Shown: positions 34,726 to 43,527 of the stretch, piece by piece
Position numbering within the stretch: position 1 is the stretch's first letter
Layout: the number at the start of each line of letters is the position of its first letter
Program-made: the position numbers and the translations under genes
From: Kribbella pittospori
Lineage (GTDB): Bacteria > Actinomycetota > Actinomycetes > Propionibacteriales > Kribbellaceae
Reading direction: 5' to 3'
Length of the DNA stretch: 64,000 nucleotides
NCBI RefSeq assembly: GCF_004331465.1
Contig: NZ_SJKB01000005.1
Location: forward strand, 434,001 to 498,000
The notes under the pieces: model-generated
Database searches by the model: none
Told to the model about the DNA's origin: nothing
The model's input: the letters and a program-made list of their open reading frames with translations, nothing else

Positions 34726-36044
34726 CAGTCCAGGTAGTCCCGCAGGACCTGCGAGCGGGACGGGTGGCGCAGCTTCGACATCGTCTTGGACTCGATCTGC
34801 CGGATCCGCTCGCGGGTGACGCCGTACACCTTGCCGATCTCGTCCAGCGTCTTCGGCTGGCCGTCGGTCAGGCCGAAGCGCATCGAGACCACGCCGGCCT
34901 CGCGCTCGGACAAGGTGTCGAGCACCGCGTGCAACTGCTCCTGAAGCAAGGTGAACGAGACGGCCTCGGCCGGCACGATCGCCTCGGAGTCCTCGATCAG
35001 GTCGCCGAACTCGGAGTCGCCGTCCTCACCCAGTGGCGTGTGCAGCGAGATCGGCTCACGGCCGTACTTCTGCACCTCGATGACCTTCTCCGGGGTCATG
35101 TCGAGCTCCTTGGCGAGCTCTTCCGGAGTGGGTTCGCGACCGAGGTCCTGCAGCATCTGCCGCTGCACCCGGGCCAGCTTGTTGATCACCTCGACCATGT
35201 GCACCGGGATACGGATCGTCCGCGCCTGGTCTGCCATCGCGCGGGTGATCGCCTGCCGGATCCACCAGGTGGCGTACGTCGAGAACTTGTAGCCCTTGGT
35301 GTAGTCGAACTTCTCGACCGCGCGGATCAGACCGAGGTTGCCCTCCTGGATCAGGTCCAGGAACAGCATGCCGCGACCGGTGTAGCGCTTGGCCAGCGAG
35401 ACCACCAGACGCAGGTTGGCCTCGAGCAGGTGGTTCTTCGCCCGGCGGCCGTCCTCGGAGATCCAGTCGTACTCGTCGCGGACCTTCTCCTTCAGCTTGG
35501 CGGCCTCATCGCCCAGTTGCTCCTCGGCGAACAGGCCGGCCTCGATCCGCTTGGCGAGCTCGACCTCCTGCTCGGCGTTCAGCAGCGGGACCTTGCCGAT
35601 CTGCTTCAGGTAGTCCTTCACCGGGTCGGCGGTGGCCCCGGCCACCATCACCTGCTGCTCGGGCTCGTCGGTCTCGTCGGCCTCGGAGACGACGAAGCCC
35701 TCGTCCTCGGTCAGCTCCTTCTCCAGCGGCTTGACCGCGTCCGGGCTGAAGTCGGCCTCGTCGACATCGTCCAGCGAGCGCGGCTTGCCGGTCTTGGGGT
35801 CGATCGCCAAACCAGCTTCGGAGACCGCCTTCTTCGCCGGCGCTTTCTTCGCGGCGGCCTTCTTCGCGGGGATACCGTCCTCCTTGGTGCCGGCGGCAGG
35901 CTTGGCCGCGGTCTTCTTCACTGCCGCCTTCTTGGCTGCAGGCTCGGTCACTCGGGCGCTGGTCCTCGGAGCCGTGCTGCGGGCGGTGGCGGCCACGGCC
36001 CGGGCTGACTCGGCGGGAAGATTCTCGGACGAGCTGGACGACAC
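34725..36044 (-). CDS. rpoD: Primary RNA polymerase sigma factor (HrdB/SigA type)
   Basis: A 439-residue group 1 sigma factor. The Ala/Lys-rich low-complexity N-terminus (~1-110, many AAKKA and KKAPAKK units) is followed by region 1.2 (DPVKDYLKQIGKVPLL). Region 2 has NLRLVVSLAKRYTGRGM and YATWWIRQAITRA. Region 3 and region 4 follow, the latter with LDEIGKVYGVTRERIRQIES. The C-terminus RSQVLRDYLD is the standard ending of primary sigma factors. It directs housekeeping transcription. A -10-like TACAAT on the minus strand (36179-36184) lies about 135 nt upstream. Confidence 0.95.
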   Translation of the reverse strand: MSSSSSENLPAESARAVAATARSTAPRTSARVTEPAAKKAAVKKTAAKPAAGTKEDGIPAKKAAAKKAPAKKAVSEAGLAIDPKTGKPRSLDDVDEADFSPDAVKPLEKELTEDEGFVVSEADETDEPEQQVMVAGATADPVKDYLKQIGKVPLLNAEQEVELAKRIEAGLFAEEQLGDEAAKLKEKVRDEYDWISEDGRRAKNHLLEANLRLVVSLAKRYTGRGMLFLDLIQEGNLGLIRAVEKFDYTKGYKFSTYATWWIRQAITRAMADQARTIRIPVHMVEVINKLARVQRQMLQDLGREPTPEELAKELDMTPEKVIEVQKYGREPISLHTPLGEDGDSEFGDLIEDSEAIVPAEAVSFTLLQEQLHAVLDTLSEREAGVVSMRFGLTDGQPKTLDEIGKVYGVTRERIRQIESKTMSKLRHPSRSQVLRDYLD

Positions 36045-36318
36045 GAATTACCTCTCGTCTGACGCAGGGTTTGTACGGCGGTACGGCGTTGTGTTGGTGC
36101 TGGTGATGCCAGGTACTCAGGGTGTTCTTGGGTACGACTGTGTGCGGCTGCTCGCTGGTCAGGCGGCGGCAACACTACATTGTAATCCGCGAACCAAGCC
36201 CGGGCGCGCCACGACCCCCCGATCGGCGCGCTCAGGCCCCCGCCGGGCGGGTGTTCCCGCGCCGGTGGAGGCCTGGTCGGTAGCGCCGTCGAACAGTGCG
36301 TTTGCGGTCGTCCGTTCT
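36045..36318. other. rpoD upstream region
   Basis: A 274-bp spacer between the DNA glycosylase stop and the rpoD start, both on the minus strand. It holds a GC-rich hairpin-prone stretch (36235-36285) and a minus-strand TACAAT at 36179-36184. No convincing small gene was seen. Confidence 0.4.
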
Positions 36319-36939
36319 TCAGCCGTTCCGGGTCTGCCGCAGTGGACGGGCCACCACGCGTTGCCGGACCAGCTGCTGCTCCTGCTTGAACTGTCTCACC
36401 TTCACCAAAGACGCCACGTCGATCACGTCCGCGACGGACTTGTACGCGCCGTCCTCGCCGTACGGCTCGGATGCCTCGCGCCAGCCCCGCGGCCGGACCT
36501 TGAGTTGCTTGCCGAGCAGCGCGACGAAGATCTTCGCCTTCTGCGCGCCGAAGCCCGGCAGGGCCGACAACCTGGCCAGCAGGTCGTCCCCAGACTTCAC
36601 ATCGGACCACAGGCCCGAAGCGTTACCGCTGTACTCCTCGTCCAGGTGCTTGGCCAGCGTCTGGATCCGGGCCGCCATCGCGGTCGGGAACCGATGCACG
36701 GCCGGCGGACCGGCCACCACCTCGACGAACGCGTCCGGGTCGTAGTGCGCCACCGTGGACGGATCGAAGGGGCCGTCCATCCGCTTGGCGATCGCGACCG
36801 GTCCCGCGAACGCGCGCTCCATCGGAATCTGCTGGTCCAGCAACATGCCCACCAGCAGGGCGAAAGGATCTCTGCTCAGCATCTCGTCGGCGTCGGGCTG
36901 CTGTGCGAGGCACAGCTTCTTGCTGCGTGTCGAAGTCAC
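36319..36939 (-). CDS. HhH-GPD-type base excision DNA repair protein
   Basis: A 206-residue protein. Its helix-hairpin-helix is LSALPGFGAQKAKIFVALLGKQL and it has an N-terminal GPD-type helical core (PFALLVGMLLDQQIPMERAF). It lacks the iron-sulfur cysteines of Nth/MutY. This actinomycete subfamily is annotated as a DNA glycosylase of unclear substrate. It is one base from the Usp gene start-stop junction (same strand), so the two are probably cotranscribed. Confidence 0.82.
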   Translation of the reverse strand: MTSTRSKKLCLAQQPDADEMLSRDPFALLVGMLLDQQIPMERAFAGPVAIAKRMDGPFDPSTVAHYDPDAFVEVVAGPPAVHRFPTAMAARIQTLAKHLDEEYSGNASGLWSDVKSGDDLLARLSALPGFGAQKAKIFVALLGKQLKVRPRGWREASEPYGEDGAYKSVADVIDVASLVKVRQFKQEQQLVRQRVVARPLRQTRNG

Positions 36940-36940
36940 C

Positions 36941-37354
36941 TCAGTCCTCCCCTTCGTCGGCCTTCACGGCCAGCACCGGACACGGAGCATCGAGCAGCAC
37001 CCGCTGGGCGTTGCTGCCGAGAATGAGCTTGCCGACCGGGGACCGGCGCCGAAGCCCGATCACGATGAACTCGGCATGCACCTGCTCGGCGACGGCCACC
37101 AGGTCCTCCGCCGGGTCGAGTCCACGCACCAGTTGCCGCACCTCGTAAGGCACACCGGTCGAGTCCAGCTGCTCACGTACCTCCGTCAACGCGGCATCGC
37201 TGGCCGCGGCCTCATCGCTGTCGAAACTGCGCCCACCCCGGTGTGAGTTGACCACCACCAGCTTGGCGTCGCGAAGCGTCGCCTCTTCGGCCGCTCGCCG
37301 CAGGGCCGCACGGCCCTCGGCCTTCGGCACGTAACCCACGACGATGGTCGTCAT
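36941..37354 (-). CDS. Universal stress protein (UspA family)
   Basis: A 137-residue single-domain Usp. It starts TTIVVGYVPKAEGRAALRRA and has the ATP-binding pattern G-2X-G-9X-G-S in the C-terminal half (IGLRRRSPVGKLILGSNA). It ends VLLDAPCPVLAVKAD. It is probably an ATP-binding stress-response protein. The gene precedes the DNA glycosylase gene in the same orientation. Confidence 0.88.
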   Translation of the reverse strand: MTTIVVGYVPKAEGRAALRRAAEEATLRDAKLVVVNSHRGGRSFDSDEAAASDAALTEVREQLDSTGVPYEVRQLVRGLDPAEDLVAVAEQVHAEFIVIGLRRRSPVGKLILGSNAQRVLLDAPCPVLAVKADEGED

Positions 37355-37733
37355 CGCCCTGCCTCACCTCCGGGTGTCGTGTCGACCCGTCTCGAACGAT
37401 ACTGCTCCCGACCGTGGTCGGCATCCGCTGGATTTACACCAGCTGTGTCGCGGCCGTGACGGACGGCTGATCGTCGTGCGGGTAGTACTCCACCACCGCC
37501 CCGGCCGCCGATGTGGCAGCCACGCCGGTGCCCGAGTACTACCCGCGAGAAGACTGTCTAACCTTCCGGTGGCCACACCTTTGCAGGGCTGTCACCCGAC
37601 GCGCCACCCCTGTAGTCCGGGTCGTTATCGAACTCGTCCACCCAGTTGCCTTGGGCAAGGTCGTAATGGTTCCGCCGGAGGGACCTCGGTTCCGCCCTGG
37701 CTGTCCAACGTTGTCGGAAAACAACTAACCGGT
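37355..37733. other. Intergenic region upstream of the Usp gene
   Basis: 379 bp without a convincing gene. It contains the long hairpin at 37478-37546. A minus-strand frame ends near 37558 and contains GNWVDEFDNDPDYRGG, which looks protein-like. It has no ribosome site, so I do not call it. A GTGTAAAT string near 37436 could be a -10 region for the Usp gene. Confidence 0.4.
37478..37546. repeat. Perfect 13-bp inverted repeat with 43-nt loop
   Basis: GCGGGTAGTACTC (37478-37490) and its exact complement (37534-37546). It is about 125 nt upstream of the Usp gene and 190 nt beyond the end of the ligase gene. It could be a terminator-like stem for minus-strand transcripts, or a regulator site. 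Confidence 0.55.
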
Positions 37734-39212
37734 TCAGTCCACCGGCCACTCGTGCACAGGCGTGTTCTCGTGCATGTGATCGCGGTAGCGATGGAGCATT
37801 CCGCGCAGCGCGTCACGCCGTCCGTGCGATCCTTTTGTATACAGTCGGTGAAACTCGTCGGCCTGCCAGGACGCTCCGTTGCGGTTGGTCAGGCACCGTT
37901 GCTCGATGATTCCCAGCAGCCGATCACGCACCGCCGCGTCGACGCCCCAGGCGTCGAGACCGCGAGAAGCCAACGGGAGCAGGCGTCTGAGCACAAGCTC
38001 GGTCGCCCGGGCGGTCCCGACGCCCGGCCAGAACACCTCCGCGTCGATGCCGTGCCGCGCCGCCTCGTGGAAGTTCTCCTCCGCCGCGCTGAACGACATC
38101 TGTGACCAGATCGGCCGTTCGTCGTCGGCCAGCGCGCGGACCAGGCCGAAGTAGAACGCCCCGTTGGCGATCGTGTCGACCACGGTCGGGCCGGCCGGCA
38201 GCACGCGGTTCTCCACCCGCAGATGCGGCTTCTCCCGGACAACGTCGTACACGGGCCGGTTCCAGCGATAGATCGTCCCGTTGTGCAGCCGCAACTCCGA
38301 AAGAGCTGGGGTGTCGCCGCGATCGAGAACGGCGATCGGATCCTCGTCGGAGGTGACCGGCAGCAGCGCCGGGTAGTAGCGGGAGTTCTCCTCGAACAGG
38401 TCGAAGATCGAGGTGATCCATCGTTCTCCGAACCACACCCGCGGCCGGACGCCCTGCGTCTTCAACTCGTGGGTGCGGGTATCGGCGGCCTGCTCGAACA
38501 ATGCGATCCGCGTTTCCCGCAATAGCTCCTTACCGAACAGGAACGGCGAGTTCGCACCCACGGCCAGTTGTACGCCGGAGATCGCCTGGGCCGCGTTCCA
38601 GTACCGCGGGAACGCCTCCGGTGTCACCTGCAGATGGAACTGCGTCGACGTACACGCGGCCTCGGGCACGATGCTGTCCGCGGTCACCTGCAACCGCTCG
38701 ATACCGTCGATCCCGATCTGCACGTCCTCGCCGCGGGCGGCGAAGATCTGGTCGTTGAGCAAGGCGTAGCGCGGGTTCGTGCTGAGCGCCTCGCGATGGA
38801 TGTGCTCGGTCAGCAGCGTCGGCAGGATCCCGACCACCACCATCGACGAGCCGGTCCGGGCTGCCTTCTCCTCGGCCGCGTTCAGGCTGTCGCGGATGTT
38901 CGACTCCATCGTGTCCAGGCCGATACCGTCAATCTGCCCGGGCGGAACGTTGATCTCGATGTTGAACTGGCCGAGCTCGGTCTGGAACGCGTCGTCCTCG
39001 ATCGCGCTCAGCACCTCGGAGTTCTTGAACGCCGGATCGCACTTCTCGTCGACCAGGTTCAGCTCGATCTCGACCCCCGTCATCGGCCGGTCGGGCGCGA
39101 ACCGCGCCTCGCGCAGCATCCGCGCGAAGGCGTCGAGATTGCGATGGACCTGGTTGCGGAACGCCGTCCGATCCGCCCGGGTGAATTCGACCCGGTCGAC
39201 TTCCTCACCCAT
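37734..39212 (-). CDS. Glutamate-cysteine ligase family protein (GCS2-like)
   Basis: A 492-residue carboxylate-amine ligase-type protein. The glutamate-site region is TGVEIELNLVD, the core motif is QFNIEINVPPG, then CTSTQFHLQV and GANSPFLFGKEL. The family couples glutamate or another acid to an amine with ATP. In actinomycetes possible products include gamma-glutamyl cysteine. Mycothiol is the main thiol there, so the true substrate is uncertain. It stands alone with a 79-bp gap to the next gene. Confidence 0.78.
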   Translation of the reverse strand: MGEEVDRVEFTRADRTAFRNQVHRNLDAFARMLREARFAPDRPMTGVEIELNLVDEKCDPAFKNSEVLSAIEDDAFQTELGQFNIEINVPPGQIDGIGLDTMESNIRDSLNAAEEKAARTGSSMVVVGILPTLLTEHIHREALSTNPRYALLNDQIFAARGEDVQIGIDGIERLQVTADSIVPEAACTSTQFHLQVTPEAFPRYWNAAQAISGVQLAVGANSPFLFGKELLRETRIALFEQAADTRTHELKTQGVRPRVWFGERWITSIFDLFEENSRYYPALLPVTSDEDPIAVLDRGDTPALSELRLHNGTIYRWNRPVYDVVREKPHLRVENRVLPAGPTVVDTIANGAFYFGLVRALADDERPIWSQMSFSAAEENFHEAARHGIDAEVFWPGVGTARATELVLRRLLPLASRGLDAWGVDAAVRDRLLGIIEQRCLTNRNGASWQADEFHRLYTKGSHGRRDALRGMLHRYRDHMHENTPVHEWPVD

Positions 39213-39291
39213 CTGCGCCTCCCCTGGTGGCTACTGGCCTCAGTGTGCCTGAAGGGTGCCCACCTGTGTGAGACGCAAGCGCGTGGTGGAG

Positions 39292-40071
39292 TCAGACCGG
39301 ATAGACGATGAAGTGATCGCGCTCGATCCGGACCGGCTCCGGGCCGGCCTCGTCGAGGACCTGAGCCAGCTCGGTCAGTACGCCGGGATCGAGCTCCAAC
39401 TCGTGCTCGTCGGGATGCTTGTCCGCGCCCATCTCGAAGTCGCGGCCGGGCTCCCGGGTCATTTCGATGTGCGCACCCAGGATCTGTTCGACCGGATTGC
39501 CCGCGGCAACGAACTCGGCCAGCCGGGCCACACTCGCCCGGAACGCCGGCCAGTCGAAGACGTACAGCCGGCCCGGGTACAGCGAGTCGCCGCTGAACAG
39601 CACCTTCGAGGTCCGGTCGTAGACGGCGATGTGCGACGCGTGGTGTCCCGGGATCGGGATGATGTCGAGCACCCGGTCGCCGAGATCGAGCTGGACCACC
39701 TCGTTCGGCCAGTCGGCGATCCCGAAATACGCCGCCACGTCCTCGGCCGTCTTGCCGACGACCTGATCGAACTCGGCGTCGCCACCGACGTGGTCGCCGT
39801 GGCTGTGGGTGTGCGCGACGATCAGCTCCTGACCGGACAACAGGCTCTCGACCACCGGCCGCAGCTTGGCGTCGCCGGTGCCGGTGTCGAGCAGCAGGGC
39901 GCGCTCGGTGCCGAGCAGCAGGTAGATGAACGGTCCTTCGAAACTGGTCCGCAGCGACTGGCGGATGATCGCCGTGCGCTCGTCGTACCAGTGGATTTGG
40001 TGTTCTGGGGCGGCCGGATCGGTGCCGTCGTCCCAGTGCGCGGGGAATGTCATTCCAGAATTGTCGGTCAT
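39292..40071 (-). CDS. Metallo-beta-lactamase-fold hydrolase
   Basis: A 259-residue MBL protein. The zinc motif is AHTHSHGDHVGG (HxHxDH), further ligands are in IPGHHASHIAVYD and FSGDSLYPG. The start is either 40071 or the ATG at 40053 (TCTGGA upstream). The dinB gene starts only 15 nt away on the other strand. No export signal was seen. The substrate is unknown. Glyoxalase II-like or lactonase activity is possible. Confidence 0.8.
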   Translation of the reverse strand: MTDNSGMTFPAHWDDGTDPAAPEHQIHWYDERTAIIRQSLRTSFEGPFIYLLLGTERALLLDTGTGDAKLRPVVESLLSGQELIVAHTHSHGDHVGGDAEFDQVVGKTAEDVAAYFGIADWPNEVVQLDLGDRVLDIIPIPGHHASHIAVYDRTSKVLFSGDSLYPGRLYVFDWPAFRASVARLAEFVAAGNPVEQILGAHIEMTREPGRDFEMGADKHPDEHELELDPGVLTELAQVLDEAGPEPVRIERDHFIVYPV

Positions 40072-40086
40072 ACCAGGGAGACTGGT

Positions 40087-41445
40087 GTGGTGCGAGGGGA
40101 TCCGTCGGTGCTGCATGTCGACCTGGACGCGTTCTTCGCGGCGGTCGAGCAGCGCGACAAGCCGTCGTTGCGGGGCAAGCCGGTCGTCGTCGGTGGCGTC
40201 GGCCTCCGCGGTGTCGTCTCGACCGCGTCGTACGAGGCCCGCAAGTACGGCGTGCGCTCCGCGATGTCGACGGCCGAAGCCCGGTCCCGCTGTCCACACG
40301 CGGCGTACCTCGGTCCACGCTTCGAGGTGTACCGGCGGAGCAGCCAGGCGGTGATGGCCGAGATGCGGGCGTTGTCGCCGCTGGTCGAGCCGTTGTCGCT
40401 GGACGAGGCGTTCGTCGATCTGTCCGCGTCCGGGCTGTCCGGGCTGACCGTCGAGGACGTGCAGGCGATCGCCCTGGACCTCAAGGCCGCGATCCGGAAG
40501 GCGAGCGGCGGTCTGACCGCATCGGTCGGCGCCGGTACGTCGAAGCTGATCGCGAAGATCGCCAGTGATTTGGACAAGCCCGACGGAGTGGTCGTCGTGC
40601 CGGCCGGGACGGAGGCGGAGTTCCTCGCGCCGATGCAGGTCACCGTGATCCCTGGTGTCGGGCCGGCGACCGCGCAGCGGCTCAGTATGGCCGGGGTGCG
40701 GACCGTCGGCGACCTCCAGCAACTCGACGAGGACGAGCTGATCCGTCAGGTCGGCTCGGCGCACGGCAGCAGCCTGTACCGGCTGGCGATCGCGGCCGAC
40801 GACCGTCCGGTGGTGAGCGACCGGGAGACCAAGTCGGTCAGCGTCGAGGACACCTTCGAGACCGATATCATCGACCGCTCACTGCTGGCCGCGATCGGCG
40901 ACCGGATGGCGCACCGCGTCTCCGAGCGCCTGCAGAAGGCACAGCTGTCCGGCCGCACGGTCACGGTCAAGACGCGGATGCACGACTTCACCACGCACAC
41001 CCGGTCGTCCACGCTGGCCGGGCCGACCGACGACGCCCGGGTGATCGCGCGGGTGGCGCGACGGCTGCTCGACGACAGCGAGATCGGCGGCGGGATCCGC
41101 CTGCTCGGTGTTGGTGTCTCCTCGCTCGCGGACTGGATCCAGGACGACCTCTTCACCGAGAGCGAGTACGCCGACGCCCCGGTCGAGGTGGTCGAGTTGC
41201 CGGAGCGCCCGCGCGACCAGATCGGCTTCTATCCGGGGCAGGACGTCGCTCATCCCGACTACGGGCGCGGCTGGGTCTGGGGATCGGGTCGCGGCCGGGT
41301 GACGGTGCGGTTCGAGACGGCGGATACGCCGCCGGGTCCGGTCCGGACCTTCGCGGTCGACGACCCGGCCCTGACAAAAGTTGCTATCGGCTCAGCGGAA
41401 GGAGACGAGGAACCCGAAGGCGACCAGAACGGATTGAATGAATGA
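40087..41445 (+). CDS. dinB: DNA polymerase IV (Y-family translesion polymerase)
   Basis: A 452-residue polymerase. The first catalytic motif is HVDLDAFFAAVEQ and the second is LSLDEAFVDL. It has YEARKYGVRS, a helix-hairpin-helix VIPGVGPATAQRL and a little-finger domain. An actinomycete-type C-terminal extension (PGQDVAHPDYGRGWVWGSG...) and an acidic tail follow. The GTG at 40087 has AGGGAG 6 nt before it. It performs error-prone bypass synthesis. No SOS box is visible in the 15-bp divergent spacer. Confidence 0.93.
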   Translation: MVRGDPSVLHVDLDAFFAAVEQRDKPSLRGKPVVVGGVGLRGVVSTASYEARKYGVRSAMSTAEARSRCPHAAYLGPRFEVYRRSSQAVMAEMRALSPLVEPLSLDEAFVDLSASGLSGLTVEDVQAIALDLKAAIRKASGGLTASVGAGTSKLIAKIASDLDKPDGVVVVPAGTEAEFLAPMQVTVIPGVGPATAQRLSMAGVRTVGDLQQLDEDELIRQVGSAHGSSLYRLAIAADDRPVVSDRETKSVSVEDTFETDIIDRSLLAAIGDRMAHRVSERLQKAQLSGRTVTVKTRMHDFTTHTRSSTLAGPTDDARVIARVARRLLDDSEIGGGIRLLGVGVSSLADWIQDDLFTESEYADAPVEVVELPERPRDQIGFYPGQDVAHPDYGRGWVWGSGRGRVTVRFETADTPPGPVRTFAVDDPALTKVAIGSAEGDEEPEGDQNGLNE

Positions 41446-41451
41446 ATGAGG

Positions 41452-42213
41452 TCACCGCCGAAGACGCACCGACAGGCACGTGACACAGCCTTCGAGCTTC
41501 TCGAACTCGCTGATGTCGACGACGACCGGCTGGTAGCCGAGCTGCTCGAACAGCTTCGCGGACTCGGGCGCCGAGGCAGCCATCAGCAGGCGACCCTCCC
41601 CCAGCAGTACGACGTGCGACCCGGCCTCCTCCGGCATCGGACGGAACGACTCGAACGCCTGCGGATCGTCGACGAGCGGCTCGTAGCCGATGACGGTCCC
41701 GTCCGGTAGTGCGGTCACCGCGGACTTGAGGTGCAGCACCTTCCGCACCGGCACCGCGCGGACCTCGGCTCCCAGCGGCGCGAGGGCCTCACGTAGTTGC
41801 CGGATGCCCTCGTCATTCGTGCGGCCGCCCTGTCCGACGTACACGGTCGAACCGATCTTGAGGATGTCGCCGCCGTCCAGCGTGCCGGGCTCAGTGATGT
41901 GGGTGACGCGGTAGCCCTGCGCGGCGACGGTTCGCTCGGCTTCGGCTGCCTCGGGCCGTCGCTCGTTCGCGCCTGATCGGGCGATCACCGCGAGGTCGCC
42001 GTACACGACCATCGTGTCCTCGACGAAGACGCCGTCCGGGCACTCGTCGATCGCCGGCACCTCGATCGTGGTCCAGCCGTGCGCCTCGAGCGCGTCGACG
42101 TACTGCTGCCATTGGCGTACGGCGAGAGCGGCGTCGACCGGAGTGCGTTCGATGTGGGTGACCAGGCCCTCGGCGAGGCGCGGGCCGGGGCGTCGGACTA
42201 TGGCAGACGGCAT
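41452..42213 (-). CDS. ddaH: Dimethylargininase (DDAH) / amidinotransferase-fold hydrolase
   Basis: A 253-residue guanidino-modifying enzyme. It has VFVEDT, TLDGGD, the catalytic histidine motif HLKSAVTAL and a C-terminal nucleophile Cys in LEGCVTCLSV. The family hydrolyses dimethylarginine to citrulline and dimethylamine. Related arginine deiminases are longer. The 3' end abuts the dinB stop (6-bp gap, convergent). It probably acts in the cytoplasm as a single-gene unit. Confidence 0.85.
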   Translation of the reverse strand: MPSAIVRRPGPRLAEGLVTHIERTPVDAALAVRQWQQYVDALEAHGWTTIEVPAIDECPDGVFVEDTMVVYGDLAVIARSGANERRPEAAEAERTVAAQGYRVTHITEPGTLDGGDILKIGSTVYVGQGGRTNDEGIRQLREALAPLGAEVRAVPVRKVLHLKSAVTALPDGTVIGYEPLVDDPQAFESFRPMPEEAGSHVVLLGEGRLLMAASAPESAKLFEQLGYQPVVVDISEFEKLEGCVTCLSVRLRR

Positions 42214-42282
42214 CCGTGCAGGTTAGCCGGTGGTGGCCTGGGTACTGGCCGGGCTGACGCTTCTAGATGTGGAGGGCAACCG

Positions 42283-42792
42283 ATGCCGAAGATCCTGCCG
42301 GCGACCGGCGGTGACGTGGTCGAGATCATCCTGGCGGACCACCGGTGGTTCGAGGAGGCGCTACGCGAACTGCGGGACGTGCGCAGCGACCGGTCCGCCG
42401 TGCTGGCTGACCTGGCGACTGTCCTGATCGCGCACGCTGAAGCGGAAGAGTCGAAGGTCTACCCGACGCTGCGGCGCAAGCACGCGATCGACGCCGACGA
42501 GGTCGAGCACTCCGAGCACGAGCACGACGAAGGCAACGCGGCATTGCTCGCGCTGATGGAGGTCGATGACACCAGCAGCGAGAAGTTCAGCGAGAACCTG
42601 CACGAGCTGTCCGAGGCCCTCACGCACCACCTGGACGAAGAGGAGCGCGACGTTCTCAACCCGGCGCGCACCGACGTGTCCGAGGAGACCCGGCGCAACC
42701 TCGGCGACGCGTTCGCCGAAGAGCGCGCCCGCCTGATCGAGTCCGGCTGCGGCCACATCGCCAACGTCCGCAAGATCGTCGAGAGTGCCTGA
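42283..42792 (+). CDS. Hemerythrin-domain protein
   Basis: A 169-residue four-helix protein with the His/Glu di-iron ligand pattern: His20 in ADHRWFEE, HAEAEESKVYP, HSEHEHDEG and HHLDEEERDVL. GGAGGG lies 7 nt before the ATG. Such proteins sense or bind oxygen or nitric oxide, or store iron. It is convergent with the MBL gene (3-bp gap). Confidence 0.87.
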   Translation: MPKILPATGGDVVEIILADHRWFEEALRELRDVRSDRSAVLADLATVLIAHAEAEESKVYPTLRRKHAIDADEVEHSEHEHDEGNAALLALMEVDDTSSEKFSENLHELSEALTHHLDEEERDVLNPARTDVSEETRRNLGDAFAEERARLIESGCGHIANVRKIVESA

Positions 42793-42795
42793 GGC

Positions 42796-43527
42796 TCACA
42801 GCGCGATGGTGAGGCCCTCTTCGGCCGCGATGACCTCGCCGTCGAATTCCTGCTGCGCCTCGGCGACCGAGATCGACCGATCGGAGCCGGGCCAGAAATG
42901 CGTCAGCAGCAGGCGTTTCGCACCACGCGCATGCCGACCGGCCTCGGTCGCCGTCATCAGGTAGCGCGGCGTCGTGTCCGGTGACGGCCCTTGATGGGTC
43001 GCGTCGGAGATCAACAGATCCGTGCCTTCGGCCAGCTTCCGCAGGTCAGGCGACGGACCGCTGTCTCCGGTGTAGGCGACGGACACCTCAGGCGCAGTGA
43101 GCCGGACGCCGAAGTTGGTCTTGTAGTGCGGCAACTCCACAGTCTCGACCGCGAACGGACCGAGTTGGGCAGTCACCGCAAGGTCGTGTACGTCGAAGAC
43201 GGTCGCCGGATCCGGGTCCGGCTCGAGCGCCCGCAGTACGTCGATCACGTCCGGCGGACAGTGCAGCGGGACCGGCGGAGCGTCCGGCGCCTCGTAGTAG
43301 CGAACGCGCGCGAGGCCGCTCACGTCGACACAGTGGTCGGGATGCTGGTGGGTGACGACGACCGCGTCGACCTCACCCTTGGGGCGATGCTCCAGCAGTC
43401 GCGGCAGAGCGCCGTACCCGAGATCGAGGACGACGCGGAAACCGTCGTACTCGAGCAGGAAGCCGGCGCACGCCCGTCCCGCCTCCGGCCAGGCGCCGCA
43501 CGAGCCGAGGACGGTGAGCGCCCTCAA
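42796..43527 (-). CDS. RNase Z-like MBL-fold hydrolase with TTG start
   Basis: A 243-residue protein. It starts (M)RALTVLGSCGAWPEAGRACAGFLLE and has the zinc motif THQHPDHCVDVSGL, then AYTGDSGPS, LISDATHQG and LLTHFWPG. The only sensible start is TTG at 43527, which shares TTGA with the stop of yccF, so it is translationally coupled. It is probably a phosphodiesterase or tRNase Z-like hydrolase in the cytoplasm. Confidence 0.8.
   Translation of the reverse strand: MRALTVLGSCGAWPEAGRACAGFLLEYDGFRVVLDLGYGALPRLLEHRPKGEVDAVVVTHQHPDHCVDVSGLARVRYYEAPDAPPVPLHCPPDVIDVLRALEPDPDPATVFDVHDLAVTAQLGPFAVETVELPHYKTNFGVRLTAPEVSVAYTGDSGPSPDLRKLAEGTDLLISDATHQGPSPDTTPRYLMTATEAGRHARGAKRLLLTHFWPGSDRSISVAEAQQEFDGEVIAAEEGLTIAL

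Noticed and set aside
37558..37749. Small minus-strand frame with a GNWVDEFDNDPDYRGG stretch
   Set aside because: No ribosome site or plausible start; kept only as a remark under the intergenic region.
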